Of a stretch of 64,000 bases of DNA, positions 1 through 11,381 are shown piece by piece. The DNA is from Basidiobolus meristosporus CBS 931.73 (taxonomy: Eukaryota > Basidiobolomycota > Basidiobolomycetes > Basidiobolales > Basidiobolaceae). Below the pieces are notes generated by a model. That model did not search any database and was not told where the DNA came from. It saw only the letters and a list, made by a program, of their open reading frames with translations. The stretch is from contig MCFE01000144.1 of the NCBI GenBank assembly GCA_002104905.1, forward strand, positions 62,001-126,000. The letters run 5' to 3'. Positions within the stretch are counted from its first letter, which is position 1. Each line of letters starts with the position of its first letter. The translations under genes were made by a program, and so were the position numbers.

Positions 1-830
1 CCAAATCAAAGTAGCAGTGAGAGACCTGGCAATGAGACAGGAAAAGGTAAAGATGTCAGAATAGTGCTTAAGAAAACGCAGCTGAATATTGGAATTAAAC
101 TTGGCCACTAGTGCAAAGCTTTTGGAACAGTCCAGTCATTTTGCTTGATGGTATCATTTGGCACAAGTCTTGGTTTGTATCTTTCAGTTGTACCATCAGC
201 CATGTGTACTATCTTAAGGACCCATCTGCATCAAGTTTTCATTGTATAAACAGTAATTTGATCAAGTCCTAAATTTGACTTTCCTACAGGGCAAAATATT
301 CCTCAGTCATTGCAGTTCTCCTAAATCTTGTTTGGGGGCTCTTTGCAGTTGTATTTACAATCTGAGGCTCATTGATCTGGACTGAGTAGGCAAAACATTT
401 GCATCCTCATTAATTCAGTAAATTTGGCTATTTTGATATAGTTGGATCTCCTGACTTGCAATTTTGTAATGATGACTTCTAGGATATTCATTGGCAGTAA
501 TTCAGGCTGACTGGTAAGTGTAGAGTCCTTTGGATTGGAAAAAGCTTCATTGATTAGTTCTGATTCAATGCTTGCTTTTAGTGGACTTAAGACCAGATTG
601 TATCATCATTTCATGTTGTTTTTCTGAAAAATTAGGCTTTCATGAGACAACACATCCTTACTCTCATTGTAGAAGCCCAAAAATATCTATTTTGTACTTT
701 TTGGCTAAAATATGACTAAGTTCTGGGCAGCTTTTGGCATGTGCTCTGCACCCAGATACACCTAAGTACTTAGAAACTTGCCAGTATCTGTGTAATGTTG
801 CATATGTAACAGAATCAGAAATTTCCTGCA
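1..830 (-). mobile_element. Decayed Ty1/copia pol fragment
   Basis: No long open frame survives. The plus-strand text closely follows 32810-33560, the integrase/RT linker part of the minus-strand copia element at 31188-35832; both carry 'gtaccatcagcc' followed by the same downstream words. The fragment is therefore a minus-strand pol relic cut by the window start. Its right end abuts a plus-strand LTR remnant. The border is approximate. Confidence 0.65.
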
Positions 831-831
831 A

Positions 832-1199
832 TTGCCAAGATATTGGGCTATTTGCTATCATACAGCTGCTGAAAGTTTGCTCATCAGCTCTGGACTAGTC
901 TTAGTCACTTTAGGGCTCAATTACAGTAAACTTTCCACTTTCTGTTAAATGTAAGATCCTGTGCATATTCCCCTCTAATGAGGGTCAAATTAGCACTTTG
1001 ACAGAACATTATTTGTGTGCCCTTAAGCTGTTGCAAAATCCTCCTGACCATTGAAAGACTCACATAACTTTTGTGGCGCAGTTGATTTACCTCTAAAAAG
1101 CTATAAAAACCAGGCTTCTTTTTAAATACACAACAGTCAGCTATTATTACTATTTCATGTGAAGTTCCTTACATCCAAAACTCTTTGCAAGTTGCAGTA
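832..1199 (+). repeat. Degenerate LTR, family A
   Basis: This aligns along its whole length with the 370-bp LTRs at 5737-6106 and 10052-10421, sharing 'ctagtcttagtcac' and 'caaattagcact', but with many substitutions. It ends directly at a primer-binding-site-like sequence, so it is the 5' LTR of an old plus-strand copia copy. The left border is approximate. Confidence 0.75.
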
Positions 1200-1637
1200 G
1201 GTGATGAGCCACAATTGCCTTAATCTAGTCTGAAAGATGACTCCACCAGCATTCAAAACAATACAAATATCTTCCCTGTATAATAGAGGTTTGATTGAGA
1301 AAACTACAGACTTTAGAGAATAAATATGCAGAAACAGCAAACTACGTTTAAGAAGAAAACTCCTCATCATCAACACTAGCATTGGCACTGCGGAGCTCTT
1401 CTGCAAGTGTTGTCATTCAGCTAATGAGATATAGCATGCTATCCTCTGACTTCTTCCTTATGTTAAAGAAAATATATTCTGTCTACCTTGCAGCCTACCA
1501 GACAGGCGTTAGCCACTCCTGTGCTCTTTTGAAAGCAGAGAAGACAGTCTGATCCTAGACTATGTTAAAGGAAGAATTCTTCATGGAGAATTCTGACATG
1601 ATGACTCAGCCCAAAAAATCAAGGATAAAGCTTTGTT
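1200..1637 (+). pseudogene. Copia PBS and gag remnant
   Basis: It starts with 'ggtgatgagcc', a mutated form of the primer site GGTTATGAGCCC seen at 6107. From about 1231 it follows the gag start of the intact-looking element (compare 6142 onward) and then later gag text up to the acidic/Gln-rich part. Stops and indels break every frame. It is interrupted at 1638 by a family C LTR. Confidence 0.65.
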
Positions 1638-1986
1638 TGTTGAAATAATTAGGGGCCCACCTAATTATTCAGACACTATAAACTAGTGCTTAGTTAAATG
1701 ATATATTCCAGAACATTAGTTTACTGAATAGTTTGCAAGATACTTGCTAATTATCAGAAATTATTGAAGTACAGAATACTAGAAATATCTGAAACTTGGC
1801 AAAATGGACTGGAACTTGGCACATGAGCTCCTGAGACTCCTCTAGTAGTGAATAAAAAGCTACATATTTGCAGTTTTCCAATAGGTACAAATACCGCATT
1901 GCAACTCAATAATTCAACAAGTCAATATGATGTAAATCTTCTAATTCTTCATTTTGTTTCCAATAAATCTCTCTAATGTTTCAGCA
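1638..1986 (+). repeat. LTR, family C (first copy)
   Basis: A TG...CA-bounded sequence of 349 bp that pairs with 2165-2510. Both start TGnTGAAATAATTnGG and end in 'tctctctaat..ctcagca'. It interrupts gag remnant sequence. No primer site follows it and I see no clear target duplication. Confidence 0.7.
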
Positions 1987-2164
1987 ATCAATTCCTAAAT
2001 AGGCTTATTTCAAGTCATTACTGTTAATATGCAGTCCCTAACATACATTGGAGAATATATTGGTCAAACATGTTAGATGACTATTTGCAGGTTTAGTCTC
2101 AACTGGAAGATACTCAATACCACAGCAAGGGCATAAGTAGATGAATATAATAAGTGAGCAGGAG
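1987..2164 (+). repeat. 3' internal end of a family C copia element
   Basis: A short non-coding stretch between two family C LTRs. Related text occurs at 4625-4795 and inverted at about 16946-17105 ('cctaacatacattggagaa' and variants). It ends in a purine run 'gagcaggag' directly before the next LTR, which is the expected polypurine tract. Confidence 0.55.
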
Positions 2165-2510
2165 TGCTGAAATAATTTGGAGTCCACCCACTTATTAATA
2201 TATGATGAACTAGCACTTAGTTATATAACATATTTCAGAATACTAACTTGAAATTAGTTTGTAACATATTAGCTAATTAATGGGAACTAGTGAAGTACAG
2301 AATTTTAGAAAAATCTTAAACTTGCCCAAATGGGCTACACTTGGCACAGGTACCCCTGAGACTCCCCCAATAGGAGAAAGTAGCTATATATTTGTAGTTT
2401 TGCAATAAGTATAAATACTCTGTTGCAATTCAATAAATAAACAAGTGAATATCATGTAAATCTTCTGATTCTCCATTTCACTTCCAACATATCTCTCTAA
2501 TATCTCAGCA
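2165..2510 (+). repeat. LTR, family C (second copy)
   Basis: A 346-bp LTR with TG...CA ends, visibly diverged from the 1638 copy. It contains a TATA-like 'gtataaatac' near its 3' third. It is preceded by a polypurine tract and followed immediately by a primer binding site, so it has the flanks of both a 3' and a 5' LTR. Confidence 0.7.
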
Positions 2511-2526
2511 GGCTATGAGCCCCAAG
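2511..2526 (+). promoter_or_regulatory. Primer binding site (half-tRNA type)
   Basis: 'ggctatgagccccaag' lies directly after the LTR end. It differs at one base from the GGTTATGAGCCCC site of the best copia element. The GGTTATGAGCCC form is complementary to the anticodon stem-loop of fungal initiator tRNA-Met. Confidence 0.6.
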
Positions 2527-4624
2527 CTTGCTATATCTTGGGTGTACACTTTGCTTTAGTACTGTGTCTTTGTTCTGGAGAAAGACTTCCATGTCTACCC
2601 AAATTTACAAAAGACACAAAAGTACTGCCATTGCAAAGAACTACTAAGCAGGATATATTGTTATGGTGAGAGAGTCATTTGCCTTTTAAGAAGATACTGA
2701 GAAAAGAAAGAGGTCATATGCTAAGGAAATCATTTTGGACATATTTCAAATTATGAAATGTGAGCAAGGATGAAGCTTTGAGAAAACATGTAATTCCAGC
2801 AAGAAGTCCAGACCAATAAGGAGCATACTACATGATATATTTATCAATGCTATAATCTTTATTATCATATCATAAAGGAGCTATGTTGAGGATATGCATA
2901 TACCTGAGAGTTGATTAGGCTATTTTAGTCCAACAAGAGCCTGCATTCCTGCAGTGAACTTACATAAGTCTTTAGCCACTTGAAATGAAAATGATGCAGA
3001 GCACTTTGGAGCTTCCTCCACCCTAGCTTGGAGCTAAATATGTAGACAGATACATGGATCAACTTGCCCATATACTGAGGATCAGAATGATACATAATAT
3101 CAATATATTTTGCCAAAGATCAGTGATCTCAGACTTGCCAACTTTGGAGTGGTACATTTGATATACATGTGGTACTATTTCTAGTACTAATGATTCTGAG
3201 GCTCTGAGAGACACTTATTAGACAAGCTTCATGTCTACATTAAGTATCAGAAATAATAGGAGGAGATATATCTGTAAGTATCTGAGCATAAAATCTCTAC
3301 CACCATCAAGAAAAGTGTGACTGGAGATCCTGACCAAAGCATACACATATAATCTCAATATATACTGTGGGGAATATATGAGATACTATAGAGCAGGGCA
3401 CTAGTTGCCCTTTACTAGTACCTGTATAACCAGGAATTTAGTGAATGCCAATTTTATAAATTGGCATGGATCAGATGTTGATCTTGCTTTGATGAAACAT
3501 CTCAGATTAGAAGTGCTCTGCATAATGGAGGTTTCTCAGCACTTTAGGAGATCAAACAAACTGTGCATAGGCTACATGCATGGTCCAGAACTAGATCAAA
3601 AGGGAGTATCCAGCAACAAGCATCTTGATGACCATACATGGGATAATAGCCAATCGCCAATATGTTATCAGCTTCTAAAGGAGTTTGGTGATACTTAAGT
3701 CAGACTTGGATTATCTAGCACACTAGACAAGATCCAGCAGTCATATCACACAAGGAGAGTGGATTATTGATTGTTGGAAAAGCAGCAGAAAAGGCTGTGA
3801 GAAACTACTCACTCAGAGGCAACATCAATGTTAAAGTGATCAATGAAGTCAAATTTCTCACAGATTTACACAATTGGAAAGTGCCAGATCCAGTTTTACA
3901 GTGTGAGTGCAATGGTATATATGAGAGCATATCTATCCTGCTTAGGATGCATCCTCTAAAAATAGCTACCTATTAGGCTGTTGTACTCTGTGATACCTTA
4001 CCAAGCCAATAAAGATGCAAATGGAAGATATGAGAACATATTAGAAATATCAGTTCAAGGAAGTTATGCCTGGATCAGAAGGATATATATGATTTATATA
4101 AATCAACTTTGGAATGCAGGTAGCACCAAAAGATGTAGATTCAGTGGGATTACAATATCCTAGATCAGGGATGAAGAAAACCTTGACTAAATACCATTGA
4201 AAGTACTAGTCTGGAAGAGGAAACATTAGATCAAATGGTGACAATGATGGCTACCATAATGCTGACCAGTTATTGGCTCTAGCAGATGATATGGAAAAAT
4301 TACAAGGCAAGTTATTATCCAGATCCAGTTTTGAATATAGGGATACTAGTCTAAGTGAATTAGATTAAACACTGGAACTGTGGATGTTCCTAATATAGTG
4401 GAAAGAAAACCCAGCATAACTTTGCCAGTTATAGACTAATGATGCTCACACTAAAAGCAGCAGAAAGCCTTAAAGCACAGCTACTTAGCAGTAGGCAGTA
4501 TAACTAGATAGGCTCAGTATCTGGAAAGCTTACCCAATCAAGTGGCTCATACTCATCCATAGGTATTTTGTTACAAGATCAGAATTCAGACTTAAAGTAA
4601 TTTGATTTGAGGTATGTAATTAAT
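2527..4624. other. Unassigned repeat-like AT-rich DNA
   Basis: I see only short open frames here (for example 3405-3698, 3767-3976, 3981-4163 on plus) and none matches a family I recognise. The stretch lies between copia relics and has the same base composition, so it is probably older element sequence. I see no host gene. Confidence 0.4.
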
Positions 4625-4795
4625 AGTATAGGCTTATATTAAGTTATTATGGTTGATATGCAATCCCTAATATACATTGGAGAATATATCAGTCCTTTAG
4701 GTTAGATAGTTGATTACAGGATTAATTTCCCCATGAATATGCAGAACATCACAGTAAGTCCATAAGTATATGAATATATTATGTGGGTGAAGGTG
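4625..4795 (+). repeat. Family C internal 3' end, truncated
   Basis: It resembles 1987-2164, including 'atacattggagaatatat', and runs to a purine-rich 'gggtgaagg' and a 'tgatgaaat' start. The LTR that should follow is missing and old copia pol begins instead. Confidence 0.5.
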
Positions 4796-4804
4796 ATGAA
4801 ATGC

Positions 4805-5736
4805 ATAGTGCAAGAGCATTGAGCCTGAGTATGCTAGCATAACTGAAATTGACAAAACTAACTGGTAAATGGGGCATATGAGGCCAGGTCTGTTCAGGGA
4901 ACAGAAAATGACCTGGTGGATGAAAAGTCAACTTGTTTTGGGCCCCAATTACCAAATCCCAATGAAATTCAGTTTCTGCATGCAGTGCTCATATGGAAAA
5001 CAATCTAAGCAATGTTTGAGGAGCTCAGGTGGCTTTAGCACTACTGGAGTATTTGCAATTGTGCACTTCAACATATGTGGGCCATTAAGAATGATGTTAT
5101 TGGAGCCAAGGAGTATTATATGTGTATTGATGACAAGACAATTTAAATATGGGTACACTTCCCAGCAACCAAGGCAGAGGCTTTTGACTTGTTAAGCACT
5201 TTAATAATAATGCAGAAACACAAATTGGGTGAAAGCTCAAGGTAGTTTGACGTAACAATAGAGGAGAATACTACCCTAAGAAGTTTGCAAGGTACTGCTC
5301 AATCACTGGTATACTTCAACAGACCATGGTCCCACATATTTTTCTGCAAAATGATGCAGCAGAATTTGCAAATAGGACTGTTGTAGAGATGGGAAAGTAT
5401 ATGCTGCTGCTGTTGCAGTATACATCAAGAGTAGATGCCCAGCAACAGCTATATACAACCCACACTCATTGAAGCATAAACAGGCAAGAAACCAGCCCTA
5501 CAGCACTTCAGTAACTTGGGCAGTATTATTTTCTAGCGCATCAAGAGCGAAACACACCCAAAGCTGGAACTACATAGTAGAAAAGAGATCTCTCTTGGGT
5601 ATTGTATGGATACTAGGGGGTGCATAGTGTGTGATAGCAAGATTCAGAAGCTAATCAACAGCCAGGAAGATGCATTTGAGAGAACACAGATCAGAAAATC
5701 ACTGAGATCATTAGCCAGCTATATGGAAGAATATTA
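4805..5736 (+). pseudogene. Old copia pol (integrase part), left half of a split element
   Basis: It runs parallel to 7330-8280 of the younger element: GAG-pre-integrase motif, the CSYGKQ zinc-site stretch, the integrase core and its linker. Several frameshifts and stops break it; the longest open piece is 4869-5195. It stops exactly at the target duplication of the younger element at 5737. The continuation is at 10427, so the younger copy inserted into this one. Confidence 0.8.
5732..5736. repeat. Target site duplication TATTA (left)
   Basis: TATTA directly precedes the 5' LTR and is repeated at 10422-10426 directly after the 3' LTR. Five bp is the usual length for copia elements. Confidence 0.9.
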
Positions 5737-6106
5737 TGTTGAAATATTGGACTATTTGGTATCATTCAGCAGCTAAAAAATTTACTTAACAATTCTAGGC
5801 TAGTCTTTGTCACTGTAGGACTCATTTACTGCCTTAACTTTGCCACTTTCTCCAGATATATGATCTTATGATTATTCCCCTATAGTCAGGATCAAATTAG
5901 CACTATTACCAAACATTATGTACTAACCCTGAAACTGTTACAGAATGCTCCTGAATATTGAGAAACCCTCCCTACTTAGTGTTGCAGCTGTATTACTTCT
6001 ACAAAGGTATAAATACTGAGCTTCTTTATGAATAAACAACAGTTCAACTATTATCACTATTTCTTGATAAGTTCCTTATATCCAAATCACTTCTTAAATT
6101 GCAACA
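5737..6106 (+). repeat. 5' LTR, family A
   Basis: A 370-bp repeat from TGTTGAAATATT to TTGCAACA. A TATA box 'tataaata' lies at 6008-6015, giving a short R-U5. Differences from the 3' LTR are near-isolated substitutions (for example cttTgtc/cttAgtc and cattatg/cataatg). Confidence 0.95.
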
Positions 6107-6118
6107 GGTTATGAGCCC
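6107..6118 (+). promoter_or_regulatory. Primer binding site matching the initiator tRNA-Met anticodon arm
   Basis: GGTTATGAGCCC starts at the base after the LTR. Its reverse complement GGGCTCATAACC contains the CAT anticodon and matches the anticodon stem-loop of initiator tRNA-Met as known from yeast. This is the half-tRNA priming mode known for Drosophila copia and yeast Ty5, not 3'-end priming. Confidence 0.8.
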
Positions 6119-6141
6119 CAATTGCCTAATCTATTCTAAAG

Positions 6142-9100
6142 ATGACTTCTACCAGCAAACAAAGCAATACCAACATCTTCCCTGTAAAGGAGAGGCTTGA
6201 TGGGAAGAACTACAGACCTTGGAGAATCAAGATGCAGATCCACCTAGAGGAAAGAAAGCTTTGGAACATAGTAACAGGAAAGGAAGTTGGGCCCAAAGGA
6301 ACAGCAGAAGATGTGGAGAAGTTTCAAGAGAAGGAGAGAAATGCCTTCAATGCAATATGCATCAATGTGCAAGACTCCTTCATTTGACAAATCCATACCT
6401 CAAATACTGCCAAAGCAGCATGGGAATCCTTAGAGAAGATCTTTAGAGCAAAGTCAGTATCAAGCAAGCTTTATTTGAAACAAAAGCTCTTCAACATGAG
6501 AAAAAAGCCAGATGATGACATGCCACAACTCATTACCAGAATGGAGACACTTGCAGAAGAACTTTACAGTATTAATGCTGGTGTAGATGATGAAGAAAAG
6601 ATACTCTGTCTGCTTTGCAGCCTACCAGACAAGTATGAGCCACTCATACTTTCTTTTGAAAGCAGAGAAGACAACTTGACTTTAGACTATGTCAAAGGAA
6701 GACTTCTCCATGAAGAACTCAGACGTGATGATCAAGCAGAGAAAATTGAAGATAATGCTTTATTCAGTTCAGAAAGACATACAGAAAAGAAGGGAAAGCA
6801 ACAAAACCAAAGAAAACCTGGCTGCTGTAACTACTGTAAGAAGCCAGGACACTGGGCAAGAGAATGCAAGAAGAAACAAGCAGACAAAAAACAGAAACTA
6901 GAGCAGGCAAACCATATAACTACTGATGAACAGCTATTTGTCACTGTACAAGAGAGTGCAAGTAACCAAAGTAATGAATGGTATATTGACTCTGGAGCAT
7001 CACAGCATATTTGTGGTATAAAGGACTGGTTCAGCAACTTAAAGACTATTCCTGTAAGAAGGGTTTATCTGGGAGATAACTCTGCATTGGAAGCTACCGC
7101 CAGTGGGTCTATACAACTAAATATGAGTGATAACTCAGGGGCAACAACAGCAAAACTGACTGACGTACTCCATGTACCTGGAATAGCTAAGAACCTACTA
7201 TCAGTCAGTAAAGCAACTACTCAGGGACTGAAATTTGTTTTTACTAAGCTGAGCTGCTCAATATTGAGTGAAATGAACAAAAATTAGCTTTGGGAATCAG
7301 AGATCACAATATATACAAGTTAGAATGCAAGATCATTGTACCTGAGTATGTCAACATTGCCAAAACTGATGAAAACAAATGGGAGACATGGCATAGGAGG
7401 CTAGGACACATAGGGGAACAGAAAATGAGCCAATTGGTGAATAATCAGCTTGTTTTGGGCCTAAAATTCTCAATTCCAATCAAATTGAATGTTTGTAAAG
7501 GATGTTCATATGGCAAACAAGCTAGGCAATGTTTCAAGAGCTCAGAAGGCATCAATACCACCGAAATACTGGCTATTGTACACTCAGACATATGTGGCCC
7601 CATGAGAACACTGTCCTTTGGAGCCAAGAGATACTTTATGACGTTTATTGATGACAAGACAAGATATACATGGGTGTACTTCCTCAAAACAAAGGATGAA
7701 GCTTTAGAGATGTTTAAGCACTTCAAGAACATGGCAGAAACACAAACTGGGTGTAAATTGAAGGTACTACAAAGTGACAATGGAGGAGAATACTGCTCAA
7801 AGGAGTTTGCAAAATACTGCTTGTCTACTGGTATACTTCAGCAGACCACAGTTCCTCATACTCCACAGCAAAATGGAGTAGCAGAACGTGCAAATAGAAC
7901 AATTGTAGAGATGGGAAGATCTATGCTACATGAAAAGGGAATGGACTACAAGTTTTGGGCTGAATCTGTTGCTACCACTGTATACATCAAGAACATATGC
8001 CCAACAACAGCACTACGTGATTCTACACCCTTTGAAGCATATACAGGCAAGAAACCAGATCTCCAGCACCTCAGGATCTTTGGCAGTGATGTTTTTTATC
8101 ACATCCCTGACAAAAAACGCTCAAAGTTGGAACCAAAGAGTAGAAAAGGGATCTTTCTTGGGTATTGTGAAGATATTAAAGGGTATAGAGTGTATGATGG
8201 CAAAATTCAGAAGCTGATCAAGAGCAGGGACGTTGTATTTGAGGAGAATTCAGATCAGAAAGCCACAGAAATCATTGGCCAGCTGCCTGATGATGCAATC
8301 AACACAAATGAAGAAGATATGTACCAAATCCAGCCAGAGATGGAAGATACTTCTACCAGTTCCAGATCAGAACAGATTATCCCAGTTAGGAGATCTACCA
8401 GAATAAGAAATGCCCCTGGATCCTGGTGGCAGACATCCAATGATCATGAAGAAGCTTATCTTGCCTTATGTGCCAAACCTCAGAATCTGGAACAGGCAAT
8501 GCAAGGTCCAGATGCTACTAAGTGGCAACAAGCCATGCAGGAGGAGTACCAATCATGGATCAAGGCAAAAACGAGGGAACTGGTAGATTTACCAAATGGG
8601 AGAAAGCCAATAGGATGTAGATGTGTCTACAAGATCAAGATAACCTCAAATGGTGCCGTTGATAAGTATAAGGCTAGATTAGTAGCTAAAGGCTATTCCC
8701 AGATCCAGGGACTAGACTTAAGGAAACATTTGCTCCGGTTGCCAAGTTTAACTCTATTAGGACAGTTCTAGCCCTGGCAGCTGTACACAGTCTAGATCTA
8801 CACCAAATGGACGTCAAAACAGCCTTTCTAAATGGGGATTTGCAAGAAACTATATATATGGAGCAACCAGAAGGTTTTACCGATCCAAAAAGCCCCCATA
8901 AGGTGTGCAAACTTAGAAAATTGTTGTATGGGCTTAAGCAGGCACCCAGAGCATGGTATAACAAGATTGACACATATCTAGAGGAAATTGGGTTCTCTCG
9001 TAGCACTGCAGATCACAGTATATATGTGAAACAGCTCAAAAAGGGTGTGATCATCCTAGTTCTTTATGTGGACAACCTAATTATAGCTACAAGTGATCAA

Positions 9101-10015
9101 GAGGCACTTAAACAGACAAAATCAGATCTCTTCAGCAAGTTTGAGATGAAAGATCTTGGAAAATTGAGCTATTTTCTTAGAATTGAGGTCAAATTTGACA
9201 TACCTACGCAGAAAATTGTGCTGAATCAGTCTGAGTATATCAGGGACATTCTTAGATGCTTCAAAATGGAAAATTGCCAGCCTGCAGCAACCCCTATGGA
9301 CAATAACCTGAAATTAAGCAAATCTCAGCCAGTTATAGATGAAAACCGCTCAAATTTGGACCAAAACTTTACCTATCAATCAATGGTTGGTAGCCTAATG
9401 TACTTGATGGTATCTACAAGTCCAGATATTGCAGTAGCAGTTGGAATAGTCAGTCAATTCATGCAGAATTATGGATCAGATCAAATTGCAGCAGTTAAGT
9501 GGATTTTCAGATATCTACAAGGTACCATAAATATGGTACTGGAATACTCTGGAGCAGCTAATAGGCAAAAATTTGATGGTTATAGTGATTCAGATTGGGG
9601 TAGGGATCTGATTGACGGATGCTCTACCACAGGCTATGTATTTCTTTATGCTGGTGCAGCTATTACTTGGAATTGCAAGAAACAACCAACTGTGGCACTA
9701 TCTACACCTGAAGCCAAATATATGGCTGCATGTCAAGCAACTAAGGAGGCTACATGGCTACAAAAATTGTTCAAAGACTTAGGTTTTAATTCAGGTGAAC
9801 CAACATGTATTTACAAGGATAATCAAAGTTGTATTTCATTAGCTAGAAATCCTACTAATCATGCCAGAACTAGGCAAATTGATATACAGCATCACTTTGT
9901 GAGGGAAGCTGTAGAAAATAACTTAGTGGAGCTGGTTTACTGCCCAACTGACAAAATGGTGGCAGACATATTGACAAAACCACTAGCTAGGCCACAGTTT
10001 GAGATCCTTAGATAG
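6142..10015 (+). pseudogene. Copia gag-pol polyprotein, disrupted
   Basis: The frame opens with MTSTSKQSN at 6142. Gag is interrupted by an in-frame TGA at 6385-6387, then runs to 7287. It carries a CCHC zinc knuckle (CNYCKKPGHWAREC, about 6828-6869) and the protease DSGA motif near 6990. A one-base frame change near 7270 leads to 7290-8771, with the GAG-pre-integrase domain (HRRLGH) and an integrase showing D..D..E in HSDICGP, QSDNGGEY and NGVAERAN. A second one-base loss near 8725 leads to the RT/RNase H frame ending at 10015. RT has YVDN at 9065-9076 where YVDD is expected. RNase H keeps SDSDWG, STPEAKY and DNQS. All three lesions are small, so decay is young or partly sequencing error. 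Confidence 0.93.
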
Positions 10016-10042
10016 AAATTAGGATTAAGAAATTATTTAGTT

Positions 10043-10051
10043 GAGGGGGAG
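10043..10051 (+). promoter_or_regulatory. Polypurine tract
   Basis: GAGGGGGAG lies directly before the 3' LTR, the expected site for plus-strand DNA priming. A comparable purine run (GAGTGGGAG on the minus strand) precedes the 3' LTR of the element at 31188-35832. Confidence 0.85.
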
Positions 10052-10421
10052 TGTTGAAATATTGGACTATTTGGTATCATTCAGCAGCTAAAAAATTTAC
10101 TTAACAATTCTAGGCTAGTCTTAGTCACTGTAGGACTCATTTACTGCCTTAACTTTGCCACTTTCTCCAGATATATGATCTTATGATTATTCCCCTATAG
10201 TCAGGATCAAATTAGCACTATTACCAAACATAATGTACTAACCCTGAAACTGTTACAGAATGCTCCTGAATATTGAGAAACCCTCTCTACTTAGTGTTGC
10301 AGCTGTATTACTTCTACAAAGGTATAAATACTGAGCTTCTTTATGAATATACAACAGTTCAACTATTATCACTATTTCTTGATAAGTTCCTTATATCCAA
10401 ATCACTTCTTAAATTGCAACA
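10052..10421 (+). repeat. 3' LTR, family A
   Basis: 370 bp, the same length as the 5' copy, ending TTGCAACA. It contains the same TATA box (from 10323). Confidence 0.95.
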
Positions 10422-10426
10422 TATTA
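10422..10426. repeat. Target site duplication TATTA (right)
   Basis: A perfect copy of 5732-5736 immediately after the 3' LTR. Confidence 0.9.
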
Positions 10427-11381
10427 AACCAGTTCTGGATCAAAACATATTATTGCAGATAGGTGATCCATCAGAAAAGGTATGACCCTGCATCTTAGTG
10501 ACATTTGTCCAATGAGCATGATAAAGCTTATATTGCCTTATGTGCCAAACCTCAGAATCTGGAACAGGTAATGCAAAGTCCAGATGCTACCATGCAGCAA
10601 CAAGCCATGCAAGAGGAGTACCAATCACTGATCAAGGCAATAATGTGGGAACTTGCAGAACTACCAAATGGAAGAAAGGCAACAGGATGTAGACTTGTCC
10701 ACAGGAACAAGATTACCCCAAATTGTATTGATGAAAAGTACAAAACTAGATTGGTGGCCAAAGGCAATTCCCATATCAAGGGACTAGACTTAACAGGCAC
10801 TTTCGGCATGATATAATGGGATTGACAAATATTAGAAGGGACTGAGCTCATCTGTGGCACTACAGATTCAAGCATATATGTGAGATAGCCTAAATAATGC
10901 TTGACTATCCTGGTACTTTATGTGGAGAACCTAATAGCCACTATAAGTAGCTAGGAGGCACTTAAGCTTACAAAATCAGGTCTTTTGCACAATCTAGAAA
11001 TCTAAGAACTCAGAATATTGAGCTTTTTTCTTGGCTTAGAGTCAGATTGAGTATATCTACACAGAAGTTGTGCTGAATCAGTAAAAGACATCAGCAATAT
11101 TCATGGATGCTTGACTATGTACAATTGCAAGCATCTGGCAGCCCCATAGCCAATAACTTAGAATTGAGCAAATTTTGGTTGATAAGTGTTCACAATAGCT
11201 CACATATGAACCAAAACTTTGCATACAAGTTGGCAATCAAGACCTTGAGGCTAACCATCCTCCAGGAGTACCTAGACAAGTTTGTGGTAATCTCCCAAGT
11301 CATCAAGAATCAGATGCAGCCCTGTAGCAGTGCAGAACTCTGATCACTTCTTCAAATGGTTTCCTACTATTTAAGTTTTGT
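10427..11381 (+). pseudogene. Old copia RT part, right half of the split element
   Basis: The text resumes where 5736 stopped. It follows 8350-9360 of the younger element: the Gln-rich linker 'AYIALCAKPQNLEQ', then the RT start. The fullest frame is 10505-10816; later parts carry many stops. It ends at the Ty3 LTR beginning at 11382. Confidence 0.78.

Larger units (their letters stand above)
5737..10421 (+). mobile_element. Ty1/copia LTR retrotransposon, structurally complete, coding-broken
   Basis: The 4,685-bp element contains, in order, a 370-bp LTR, a primer site, gag with a CCHC knuckle, protease, integrase, reverse transcriptase, RNase H, a polypurine tract and a second 370-bp LTR. It is bounded by a perfect TATTA duplication. 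The protease-integrase-RT-RNase H order identifies Ty1/copia rather than Ty3. The LTRs differ at about four positions by my reading, so insertion was fairly recent, yet the reading frame has one stop, two frameshifts and a changed RT catalytic residue. It lies within an older relative (4805-5736 plus 10427-11381). Confidence 0.95.

Noticed and set aside
6142-10015. Programmed frameshifting or stop readthrough in the copia gag-pol
   Set aside because: The TGA and the two frame changes fall within conserved domains rather than at a gag/pol junction, and there is no slippery heptamer with a clear stem. Damage or sequence error is simpler.
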